Positions 1 to 7,134 of a stretch of 7,134 bases of DNA are shown piece by piece. Below the pieces are notes generated by a model that was not told where the DNA came from, did no database searches, and was given only the letters and a program-made list of their open reading frames with translations. The stretch comes from Rubrivirga sp. (lineage in GTDB: Bacteria > Bacteroidota > Rhodothermia > Rhodothermales > Rubricoccaceae): assembly GCA_012269805.1 (NCBI GenBank), contig JAAXJP010000032.1:2314-9447 (forward strand). Reading direction: 5' to 3'. The translations under genes and the position numbers were made by a program. How positions within the stretch are numbered: the stretch's first letter is position 1; each line of letters begins with the position of its first letter.

Positions 1-98
1 TTCCCCCCCCCCCCCGCTGCCCCCCCGCCCCCCCCCCCCCGGGGGCCCCCCCCCCCCCCCGCCGCCCCGGCCCCCCGCCCCCCCCCCCGGCCCCGGGG
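1..98. repeat. Extremely C-rich low-complexity tract at window edge
   Basis: This stretch is almost only C and G on the plus strand. C runs of 13 (3-15), 13 (28-40), 15 (46-60) and 11 (78-88) are broken by single or short G runs. There are only three T bases (1, 2 and 18), and no A occurs before position 123. It lies just downstream of metY on the minus strand, where it reads as long G runs that could form G-quadruplexes in DNA or in a read-through transcript. No gene is visible. It may be a real simple-sequence region, or a collapsed or low-quality contig end; the sequence alone cannot decide between these. Confidence 0.85.
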
Positions 99-118
99 CC
101 CGGCCGGTGCCGGCCGGG
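99..118 (-). terminator. GC palindrome just after metY, possible terminator hairpin
   Basis: Arms 99-107 (CCCGGCCGG) and 110-118 are perfect inverted repeats. With a realistic 4-6 base loop this leaves a 7-8 bp all-GC stem starting 2 bases after the metY stop codon. On the minus strand it is followed by G/C-rich sequence and no T run, so it is not a canonical intrinsic terminator. It may still slow polymerase or protect the 3' end of the transcript. GC palindromes are expected by chance in sequence this biased. Confidence 0.3.
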
Positions 119-120
119 GT

Positions 121-1618
<1,498 letters not shown>

Positions 1619-1739
1619 GGCGGCGGGGGCGGTGAGGATGTACGTGGAGCGGGTCACGAGAAAGTGGGGTGTCGGCGGAGACGCCGTCTGGGAGACAAGG
1701 TGTGGGTCGTTCCGCCGCGAGCGCAACCCCCTAGGAAAC

Positions 1740-1773
1740 AAAAAGCGCTTCCGTGCTCTGTGCGCGCTGTTTT
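1740..1773 (-). terminator. Possible terminator of the five-gene operon
   Basis: On the minus strand AAAA (1773-1770), a bulged C and AGCGC (1768-1764) can pair with GCGCTTTTT (1748-1740) around a 15-base loop, continuing into GTTTCC. The T-rich 3' side makes it terminator-like, and it lies about 100 bases after the stop of the last operon gene. The stem is short and the loop long, so support is moderate. It is also one of the few AT-containing spots in the intergenic region, and could be promoter-related instead. Confidence 0.4.
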
Positions 1774-1844
1774 CGCCGATTTCGGCCCGGCCTCCTCCGG
1801 CACGAGGGGAGGTCGATCGGGTCCGCCCCCGCCCGCCTCGAGGA

Positions 1845-1872
1845 CTCCGCCGACCGAGGCGCCGAGGCGGAG
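1845..1872 (-). other. Inverted repeat just after the operon's last stop codon
   Basis: CTCCGCC (1845-1851) and GGCGGAG (1866-1872) form a 7-bp inverted repeat with a 14-base loop, 4 bases beyond the stop codon of the last operon gene. No T run follows on the minus strand. It may stabilise the 3' end of the mRNA or act as a weak terminator. Chance occurrence is quite possible in this GC-rich stretch. Confidence 0.3.
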
Positions 1873-1876
1873 GGAG

Positions 1877-3211
1877 CTAGACGAACGCGGACAGCCCGGT
1901 CACGGCGCGACCCGTGATCAGGACGTTCATCTCACGGGAGCCCTCGTACGAGTACACGGCCTCGGCGTCGGCGAAGAGGCGGGCGACGTGGTGCTCGAGC
2001 AGGATCCCGTTGCCGCCGAGGAGGCCGCGCCCGATCTGGGCCGACTCCCGCATCTTGTCGACGCAGAACACCTTCGCGAGGGAGGCCCGCGCGTGGAGGC
2101 GCGGGGGGTCGTCGTAGGTAGCCGCCAGCGCCAGGATGAAGGCCTGGAGCGCGACCGCGTTGCCGAGCATCCGCACGAGCCCCTCCTGCACCAGTTGGAA
2201 GCTGGCGATCGGCTTGCCGAACTGGACGCGCTCGGTGCAGTAGCGGTGCGTCTGCTCGTAGAGGCCCATCGCCATCCCGCAGGCCTCCCACGCCACGCCC
2301 GCCCGCGCGGTCCCGAGCTGGGCCGACACGTCGCGGAACGACTCGACGCCGGGCAGCCGGTTCGCCTCCGGCACCTCGACGCCCTCCAGCCGGATGTCGA
2401 CGTTCTGGACGGCCCGCTTCGCGATCTTGCCCTGGAGCTTCTCGACGTGGAAGCCGGGCGTGTCCTTCTCGACGAGGAAGCCCTTGACCTCGCCGTCGTG
2501 CGTGGACTTCGCCCAGATCACGGTCACGTCGGCGAAGGTGGCGTTGCCGGACCACTTCTTGGCGCCGTTGAGCGTCCACGTGTCGCCGTCACGCGTGGCC
2601 GTGGTCTCGAGGCCCATCGACGCGTCAGAGCCGTGGGCGGGCTCGGTGAGCGCCCAGCTCCCGAACGCCTCCATCCGTTCGAGCGGGCCCATCCAGCGCT
2701 CCTTCTGGGCGTCGCTGCCGAACATCCAGATCGACACCATGCAGAGGCCCCAGCTCACGCCGAGGAACGTCCCGAGCGACGGGTCGACGCGGGGGATCTC
2801 CAGGCCGACGAGCCCGGCGGCGACGGGGTCGGTGCAGTATCGGCGCGCCGGGTTCTCGCCGAGCGCCTCGCGGAGCGTCGCCGCAAGGGGCTCGACAAGC
2901 TCGAACGGCATCTCGCCGCGCTCCCAGTAGTCGTTGGCGACGGGCTCGACCTGCTCCAGCATGAACCGGCGGACCGTCTGCCGGATGTGCTGCTGGTCGT
3001 CGGTGAGCGACCGCTCGAAGACCCCGTAGAAGTCCTCCGGCGGCGGCTTCGGCCCGCGCGTCTTTTTCCCGGTGCCGCCCCCGGCCGCGCTGAGCAGCGT
3101 GGCCAGCTGGTCCTCCGGCATCGCGTCTAGAGCCCGGAGGACCTGCCCGACGTCGAGCTTTTGGGAGAGTCGCTGGACGAGGGCGTCGTCGAGGGGAGGC
3201 GGGCTGCTCAT
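1877..3211 (-). CDS. Acyl-CoA dehydrogenase, glutaryl-CoA dehydrogenase/ACX4-like
   Basis: A 444-residue flavoenzyme expected to oxidise an acyl-CoA to a 2-enoyl-CoA, passing electrons from FAD to an acceptor such as ETF. Motifs include ALTEPAHGSDAS (187-198, FAD/substrate signature), VQNVDIRLEGVEVP (268-281), QFGKPIASFQ (330-339), LLGGNGIL (397-404) and the catalytic-base Glu423 in YEGS. The pattern (SGNATFADV, RLPGVESF, TGRAVTGLSAF) resembles glutaryl-CoA dehydrogenase and plant peroxisomal ACX4 more than the medium-chain enzymes. Residues 1-60 precede the usual domain: a predicted helical stretch (about 8-43), then a Gly/Lys/Pro-rich linker (44-59). The ATG at 3211 is chosen because homology-like sequence and the ATGA overlap with the kinase stop begin there; reading further upstream in the frame gives Arg/Pro-rich shadow sequence. 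It is the last gene of the operon. The true substrate is unknown; decarboxylating activity cannot be judged by eye. Confidence 0.9.
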   Translation of the reverse strand: MSSPPPLDDALVQRLSQKLDVGQVLRALDAMPEDQLATLLSAAGGGTGKKTRGPKPPPEDFYGVFERSLTDDQQHIRQTVRRFMLEQVEPVANDYWERGEMPFELVEPLAATLREALGENPARRYCTDPVAAGLVGLEIPRVDPSLGTFLGVSWGLCMVSIWMFGSDAQKERWMGPLERMEAFGSWALTEPAHGSDASMGLETTATRDGDTWTLNGAKKWSGNATFADVTVIWAKSTHDGEVKGFLVEKDTPGFHVEKLQGKIAKRAVQNVDIRLEGVEVPEANRLPGVESFRDVSAQLGTARAGVAWEACGMAMGLYEQTHRYCTERVQFGKPIASFQLVQEGLVRMLGNAVALQAFILALAATYDDPPRLHARASLAKVFCVDKMRESAQIGRGLLGGNGILLEHHVARLFADAEAVYSYEGSREMNVLITGRAVTGLSAFV

Positions 3212-4302
3212 GAGTCGTAGAGGGTCGACAGACGGCCGCGGTCGACGGCGCGGACGGCAGCGTCGCCGCAGGCGCGGACGGTGTGGAGGAGGCCCTCGAA
3301 GCGGGGGTCCGTCGCGTGGCCCGCCCTCCAGCGCGCGTAGATCTGCTGCGCGATGACGGCCAGCTTGACGAGGCCGTAGACGTAGTACACGACGGCGTCG
3401 CCGACGTCGCGGCCGGTCGCCTCTGCGTAGCGCCGGACCAATTCGTCCCGACTCGGGTTGCCGGGCCACCACGTCGGGGAGAGCGCGAGCGCCTTGAGGG
3501 CCGGGCTGTCGCCGTCCTCGATCCAGTAGCCGAGCGTCGAGCCGAGGTCCATCAGCGGGTCGCCGACGGTCGCCAGTTCCCAGTCGAGGATCGCGCGGAC
3601 GAGCCCGCCCACCTCGGTCGCTCCGCCGGCGGAGCCGTCGAGGCGGGCGGGGTCGAGGACGAAGTTGTCGTACTTGTAGTCGTTGTGGAGGAGCGCGGTG
3701 CCGGACTCCGGGGGCTGGTTGGCGTCGAGCCAGTCGAAGGCCGCGTCGAGGTCGGGGATCTCGTCGGTCTTGGCCCTTTCGTAACGCCGCCGCCAGCCTT
3801 CGACCTGCCGGCGGACGTAGCCCTCGGGCCGCCCGAAGTGCGCCAGCCCGACGGCCTCGAGGTCGACCGCGTGGAGATCCGCGAGCGTCTGGACGAACGC
3901 GTCGGCGACCTGCCCCATCGCCTCGGCGCCGATCGGCCGGTCGGTGGCGCGGAGGACGACGCCCTCGACCCGCTCCATCACGTAGAACGGGGCGCCGAGC
4001 ACGTCGCCCGTCGCCTCGACCCCGAGCGGCTCGGGGACGGGCACGTGGCCGTGGAGCGCGCCCAGGATCGTGGCCTCGCGGCCCATGTCGTGCCCGCCCT
4101 TCACGTCCGCGCCCGGCGGCGGGCGTCGCAGCACGACCTCGCGGCCGCCGACCGTGACGAGGTAGGTCAGGTTCGAGAACCCGCTCGGGAACTGGCGGAC
4201 GTCGAGGTCGCCCTCGACGCCGAGCGTATCGCGGAGCCACGCCGCCAGCGCGGCGCGGTCGAGCGGGACGCGGACGTCAGAGGGCCGGTCGAGGTCGGGC
4301 AT
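3208..4302 (-). CDS. APH-family phosphotransferase, ACAD10/11 kinase-domain-like (LvaA-type)
   Basis: A 364-residue kinase of the aminoglycoside phosphotransferase/choline kinase fold, most like the kinase domains of ACAD10/ACAD11 and the P. putida LvaA type rather than antibiotic resistance enzymes. Visible are a nucleotide loop FPSGFSNLTY (38-47), VVLRRPP (56-62) with the following KGGHDMGRE (68-76), MERVEG (109-114), the catalytic Brenner motif HNDYKYDN (206-213; D208 catalytic, N213 metal ligand), and ILDWE (238-242; D240 metal ligand) followed by GDPLMDLG. Known relatives phosphorylate the hydroxyl of 4-hydroxyacyl-CoAs so that the partner dehydrogenase can eliminate phosphate; that role here is inferred from similarity and from the ACAD10/11-type gene two positions upstream. 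ATG 4302 overlaps the preceding stop by one base (TGATG), and its TGA overlaps the next ATG by four bases (ATGA). All key residues are present. Confidence 0.88.
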   Translation of the reverse strand: MPDLDRPSDVRVPLDRAALAAWLRDTLGVEGDLDVRQFPSGFSNLTYLVTVGGREVVLRRPPPGADVKGGHDMGREATILGALHGHVPVPEPLGVEATGDVLGAPFYVMERVEGVVLRATDRPIGAEAMGQVADAFVQTLADLHAVDLEAVGLAHFGRPEGYVRRQVEGWRRRYERAKTDEIPDLDAAFDWLDANQPPESGTALLHNDYKYDNFVLDPARLDGSAGGATEVGGLVRAILDWELATVGDPLMDLGSTLGYWIEDGDSPALKALALSPTWWPGNPSRDELVRRYAEATGRDVGDAVVYYVYGLVKLAVIAQQIYARWRAGHATDPRFEGLLHTVRACGDAAVRAVDRGRLSTLYDS

Positions 4303-5066
4303 CAGGCCGCGGTGAGGCCGCCGTCGAGCGGGAGCGCGACCCCGGTGAGAAAGCGCGCGTCCGGCCCGCAGAGGTAGAGGATCGCCGCCGCGATCTCCGC
4401 GACCGTCCCCATCCGCCCGACGGGCATGGCCTGGGCGAGCCGCGGGCCGAGCCCTTGGTCGAACCGGCGGAGGCGATCGACCATGGCCGTCTCGGTAAAG
4501 GCCGGGCAGACGGCGTTGACCGTGACGCCCGCCGTTGCGACCTCGAGCGCCGCCGCCCGCGTCACGCCGACGACGGCGTGCTTCGAGGCGCAGTACGCGA
4601 CCGACCCCGCGAAGCCGACGAGCCCCGCCACGCTCGCCACGTTGACGACGCTCCCCCGCCCCGCCGGCACCAGGTGGCGCAGCGCGTGCTTCGTCCCGTG
4701 GAACACGCCGCCCGCGTTGACGGCGAGCGTCCGCGCCCAGTCGTCCTCGGGGTACGCGGCCGTCGGCGCGCGGAGGCCGCCGACGCCGGCGTTGTTGACG
4801 ACGGCGTCGAGCCGGCCCCACCGCTCGACGGCGCCGTCGACGAGCGCGGCGACCTCGTCGGACGCCGACACGTCGCAGCGCTCGAACACGGCGACTCCGC
4901 CCGCCTCGGTCACGAGGCGGACCGTCTCGGCCCCGCCCTCTTCGTCCACGTCGGCCACGACGACGCGGGCGCCCTCGGCGGCGAACCGGAGCGCCGTCTC
5001 CCGGCCGATGCCGCCGGCGGCGCCGGTCACGACGGCGACGGTGTCTTCGAATTGAGTCTCGGCCAT
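4302..5066 (-). CDS. Short-chain dehydrogenase/reductase (classical SDR, probably NAD-preferring)
   Basis: A 254-residue cytosolic oxidoreductase of the classical SDR family. The Rossmann glycine motif TGAAGGIG is at 14-21. D39 at the end of the second strand (VVVADVD) predicts NAD(H) preference, and D65 in CDVS contacts adenine. NNAG is at 91-94, and the catalytic tetrad is N117, S145, Y158 and K162 (YCASK). The C-terminus ends in the usual TGVALPLDGG. FabG-like and 3-hydroxyacyl-CoA dehydrogenase-like SDRs share this pattern, so oxidation of a hydroxyacyl-CoA or alcohol intermediate is plausible, but the substrate cannot be read from sequence. The ATG lies 5 bases after the preceding stop. 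Its own TGA shares a base with the kinase ATG, pointing to coupled translation. The start is supported by a normal SDR N-terminus 13 residues before the glycine motif. Confidence 0.92.
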   Translation of the reverse strand: MAETQFEDTVAVVTGAAGGIGRETALRFAAEGARVVVADVDEEGGAETVRLVTEAGGVAVFERCDVSASDEVAALVDGAVERWGRLDAVVNNAGVGGLRAPTAAYPEDDWARTLAVNAGGVFHGTKHALRHLVPAGRGSVVNVASVAGLVGFAGSVAYCASKHAVVGVTRAAALEVATAGVTVNAVCPAFTETAMVDRLRRFDQGLGPRLAQAMPVGRMGTVAEIAAAILYLCGPDARFLTGVALPLDGGLTAA

Positions 5067-5071
5067 GGGTG

Positions 5072-6280
5072 TCAGCGCTTGATGGAGTGGCCGCGCGCCC
5101 TCAGCTCCTCGCGCGCGACGACCCGCTTGTGGACCTCGTCGGGCCCGTCGTAGATGCGGGCGGCGCGCTCGTGGCGGAACCAGAAGGCGAGGGGCGTGTC
5201 GTCGAGCATCCCCAGGCCGCCGTGGACCTGGAGCGCCCGGTCGAGCACGCGCTGGAGGACGCCGGCCACGAAGAACTTGATGGCCGAGACCTGGACGCGC
5301 GCGCCCTTCTGCCCCTCCACGACGGAATCCGCCTCGGCGATGCGGCGGGCCGTGTCGAGCACGTAGAGCCGGGCGGCGTCGATCTCGGCGCGGCTCTCGG
5401 CGATCCAGGTCTGGACCGTCTCGCGCGTCGCGAGGGGTCGGCCGGGCGCCAACTCGCGCGTCGCGGCCCGGTCACACATCAGGTCGAACGCCCGCTCGCA
5501 GATGCCGAGCCACCGCATGCAGTGGTGGATCCGCCCCGGCCCCAGCCGCTCCTGCGCCAGCAGGAACCCACCGCCGCGCGGCCCGAGGAGGTTCTCCGCC
5601 GGCACTCTCGCGCCGTCGAGCCGGATCTCCGAGTGAGAAAACCACCCGGCGCCCGCGTCGCCCATGACCGGCAGCTTCCGGACGTGCTCGACTCCCTCCG
5701 CCTCGGTCGGCACGAGGAGCATCGAGGCCCGCGCGTACGCGTTGTCGGCGTCCGGGTCGGTCACGGCCATGACCACGCAGAAGGCCGCGCCGTCGAAGGC
5801 CGTCGTGAACCACTTGTGGCCGTCGAGGACCCACGCGTCGCCGTCGAGGCGCGCGGTCGTGGACATGACCGTCGGGTTCGAGCCGGCGTGCTCGGGCTCC
5901 GTCATCCCGAAGCACGAGCGGGCGTCGCCGCGGAGGAGCGGGTTCAAAAACAGCTCGCGCTGGCGCCCGTCGGCGTGCGCGAGCAGGAGCTCCATGTTGC
6001 CCGCGTCCGGTGCTTGGCAGTTGACGGCGTAGTGGCCGAGTGGCGTGCGCCCGAGCGCCTCGCTCACGCGGCCGAACTGGTCGAGCGGCAGCCCGAGGCC
6101 GCCGTGGTCGGCGGGGAGGTGCGGGTTCCACAGTCCGAGGTCGCGGGCCTCTCCCCGCTTCTCGTCCATCGCCGGGAGGAGCGCGTCGAAGTCGCCCGCG
6201 AGCAGGAGCCCTTCGAGCGGCACCAGCTCCGCCTCGACGAAGGCGCGGACCCGGTCGAGGACGGCGTCGAGGGCGGCCAT
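5072..6280 (-). CDS. ACAD10/11-type acyl-CoA dehydrogenase (LvaC-like)
   Basis: A 402-residue protein of the acyl-CoA dehydrogenase fold, closest in pattern to the dehydrogenase domain of ACAD10/ACAD11. Characteristic segments are PDAGNMELL (91-99), CFGMTEPEHAGSN (123-135), HKWFTT (155-160), RLGPGRIHHCMR (245-256), TWIAESR (291-297), QVHGGLGM (351-358) and YDGPDEVH (377-384). Where canonical family members have the catalytic Glu in YEGT, this protein has Asp378, as ACAD10/11-like proteins do. Those proteins act on phosphorylated 4-hydroxyacyl-CoAs made by a partner kinase. The kinase gene 3208-4302 lies in the same operon, so the same chemistry is inferred here. ATG 6280 shares one base with the preceding stop (TGATG), which fixes the start; sequence upstream in this frame is a shadow of the neighbouring SDR. 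Five bases separate its stop from the next ATG. Confident as to family, less so as to substrate. Confidence 0.9.
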   Translation of the reverse strand: MAALDAVLDRVRAFVEAELVPLEGLLLAGDFDALLPAMDEKRGEARDLGLWNPHLPADHGGLGLPLDQFGRVSEALGRTPLGHYAVNCQAPDAGNMELLLAHADGRQRELFLNPLLRGDARSCFGMTEPEHAGSNPTVMSTTARLDGDAWVLDGHKWFTTAFDGAAFCVVMAVTDPDADNAYARASMLLVPTEAEGVEHVRKLPVMGDAGAGWFSHSEIRLDGARVPAENLLGPRGGGFLLAQERLGPGRIHHCMRWLGICERAFDLMCDRAATRELAPGRPLATRETVQTWIAESRAEIDAARLYVLDTARRIAEADSVVEGQKGARVQVSAIKFFVAGVLQRVLDRALQVHGGLGMLDDTPLAFWFRHERAARIYDGPDEVHKRVVAREELRARGHSIKR

Positions 6281-7050
6281 CACGCGACGAGGTAGCCGCC
6301 GTCGACCGTGAACACGGCGCCGGTGCAGTAGGCCGAGGCGTCGGAGGCGAGGAAGACCGTCAGCCCCGCGAGGTCCTCCGGCTGGCCGACGCGGCCGGCC
6401 GGGAGGTGGCGCACGAACCGCTCGCGCGTCTTGTCGTCGGCCCAGAGGGCCTCGCTGAACTGGGTCTGGATGAGCCCTGGGCAGATTGCGTTGGCGCGGA
6501 CGCCGTAGCGCCCCCACTCCTTCCCCATCACCTCCGTGAGCGAGATCAGGGCGGCCTTCGAGACGCTGTAGATCCCGAGTCCTTGCTCCGGCTTCCGCCC
6601 GCCGATCGACGACACGTTGATGATCGAGCCGCCGTCTTTCTTCAAGTGCGGGAGCGCCGCCTGCGAGAGCAGGAACGGGCCTTTCACGTTGACGTCCATG
6701 ATCTTGTCGTAGGCGCCCGCGTCGGTGTCCTCGACCGGCCCGTAGACCGGGTTCGCCGCGGCGTTGTTGACGAGGACGTGGAGCCCGCCCGCCTCCGCCG
6801 CGATCTCGTCGACGGCGTCGGCCAGCTCGTCCAGCCGGCCGACGTGGAGGGCGCGGCCTGTGGCCTGCCCACCGGCCTCGCGGATGCTCGCGGCGACGGC
6901 GTCGACGGCCTCCCGCTTCCGGCTCGTCACGATCACGTGGGCGCCGGCCGCGGCGAGCGCGCGGGACATGGCCTCGCCGATGCCCTTCGAGGCGCCCGTC
7001 ACCAGGGCCACGCGGCCGTCGAGGTGGAGGGAGTCGGGGAGCGAGACCAT
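6280..7050 (-). CDS. DHRS4-like short-chain dehydrogenase/reductase (probably NADP-preferring)
   Basis: A 256-residue classical SDR, first gene of the operon. TGASKGIG is at 18-25. S43-R44 after the second strand (VTSRK) favour NADP(H). The adenine-site Asp is replaced in HVGR (69-72), as in DHRS4-type carbonyl reductases, and NNAA (95-98) is followed by ANPVYG. Catalytic residues are N121, S148, Y161 and K165 (YSVSK). The segment CPGLIQTQFS and the C-terminal YCTGAVFTVDGG also match the DHRS4-like group, whose members reduce ketones and aldehydes. In this operon it could interconvert keto- and hydroxyacyl intermediates, for example making a 4-hydroxyacyl-CoA from a 4-oxo compound; this is inference. 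The ATG at 7050 gives a normal SDR N-terminus 17 residues before the glycine motif. No Shine-Dalgarno lies within 15 bases; a GGGAGGG at about 23 bases upstream is too far. Its stop overlaps the next start by one base. Confidence 0.92.
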   Translation of the reverse strand: MVSLPDSLHLDGRVALVTGASKGIGEAMSRALAAAGAHVIVTSRKREAVDAVAASIREAGGQATGRALHVGRLDELADAVDEIAAEAGGLHVLVNNAAANPVYGPVEDTDAGAYDKIMDVNVKGPFLLSQAALPHLKKDGGSIINVSSIGGRKPEQGLGIYSVSKAALISLTEVMGKEWGRYGVRANAICPGLIQTQFSEALWADDKTRERFVRHLPAGRVGQPEDLAGLTVFLASDASAYCTGAVFTVDGGYLVA

Positions 7051-7116
7051 GACGGAGCGGGGGCCGGGAGCCCTCCCACGGGCGGGGGGCGCACAGGATC
7101 CGCACGGACCCCGGCC

Positions 7117-7128
7117 CGGTGAACACCG
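7117..7128. promoter_or_regulatory. Operator-like inverted repeat upstream of the operon
   Basis: CGGTG (7117-7121) and CACCG (7124-7128) form a 5-bp inverted repeat with a 2-base spacer, about 67 bases upstream of the first gene of the operon and next to the only AT-containing stretch there. The place fits a binding site for a TetR-type regulator of acyl-CoA catabolism. The repeat is short, no regulator is in the window, and no convincing promoter boxes are seen in the 84 bases available, so this is a weak call. Confidence 0.2.
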
Positions 7129-7134
7129 TTAAGC

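Noticed and set aside
1625..1670. Sigma-70-like promoter (TTTCTC, then TACATC, minus strand) before the leader peptide
   Set aside because: The boxes match consensus poorly and are spaced about 15 bases apart. A metY promoter should lie between about 1740 and 1620, but I cannot place it confidently.
1877..4240. Frame extensions making 787- and 684-residue proteins at the two dehydrogenases
   Set aside because: The extra N-terminal parts (3212-4240 and 6281-7126) are Arg/Pro-rich shadows of the kinase and SDR genes, so these are not true fusions. GC-rich genes leave long open frames on all strands.
3208..4302. Aminoglycoside antibiotic-resistance kinase
   Set aside because: The fold is shared, but the sequence pattern (SGFSNLTY, LRRPP, KGGHDMGRE) and operon partners fit the ACAD10/11 kinase group.
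3208..4821. Long upstream extension of the kinase reading frame (to 537 residues)
   Set aside because: The added part is Arg/Pro/Gly-rich, lies wholly inside the SDR gene in another frame and has no domain character. The TGATG junction and the conserved kinase N-terminus support ATG 4302.

Overview
The window is very GC-rich and carries six complete protein genes, all on the minus strand. There is also a regulatory leader with a short Met/Cys-rich peptide ORF, and an extremely C-rich tract at the left edge. None of the six main genes has a recognisable Shine-Dalgarno sequence close to its ATG. Together with the high GC and the protein types, this would fit a marine Rhodothermota/Bacteroidota-like bacterium (Rubrivirga or Rubricoccus type), but that placement is an inference; no rRNA or marker gene is present.

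Layout in the direction of transcription (right to left). First comes a tightly packed five-gene operon, 7050 down to 1877: a DHRS4-like short-chain dehydrogenase (SDR), an ACAD10/11-type acyl-CoA dehydrogenase, a second SDR, an aminoglycoside-phosphotransferase-fold kinase, and a glutaryl-CoA-dehydrogenase/ACX4-type acyl-CoA dehydrogenase. Junctions are 1-base overlap (TGATG), 5-base gap, 1-base overlap (TGATG) and 4-base overlap (ATGA), so translational coupling is likely. A 436-base non-coding interval follows, then metY (1440 down to 121), encoding O-acetylhomoserine sulfhydrylase. The window ends in about 120 bases of nearly pure C/G.

The operon looks like a fatty/hydroxy-acyl-CoA catabolic unit. 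The kinase plus the ACAD10/11-type dehydrogenase are separate-gene counterparts of the two domains fused in animal ACAD10/ACAD11, and resemble the logic of the levulinate (lva) pathway of Pseudomonas putida: phosphorylate the hydroxyl of a 4-hydroxyacyl-CoA, then remove the phosphate to give an acyl-CoA that can enter beta-oxidation. The two SDRs and the second dehydrogenase would supply further redox steps. The substrate is not known.

The most striking element is the leader of metY. A 24-codon ORF (1618 to 1544, minus) has 9 Met/Cys residues in its first 11 codons, built from a duplicated 13-base unit encoding Met-Cys-Cys-Met. It is followed by a strong GC-rich hairpin with a T run (1521 to 1481, minus), ending 40 bases before metY. 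The sequence between them offers mutually exclusive pairings: an early hairpin inside the leader ORF, an antiterminator helix, and the terminator. This is the layout of ribosome-mediated transcription attenuation, here apparently sensing charged tRNA-Met and/or tRNA-Cys to control sulfur amino-acid synthesis, and no SAM riboswitch is visible.
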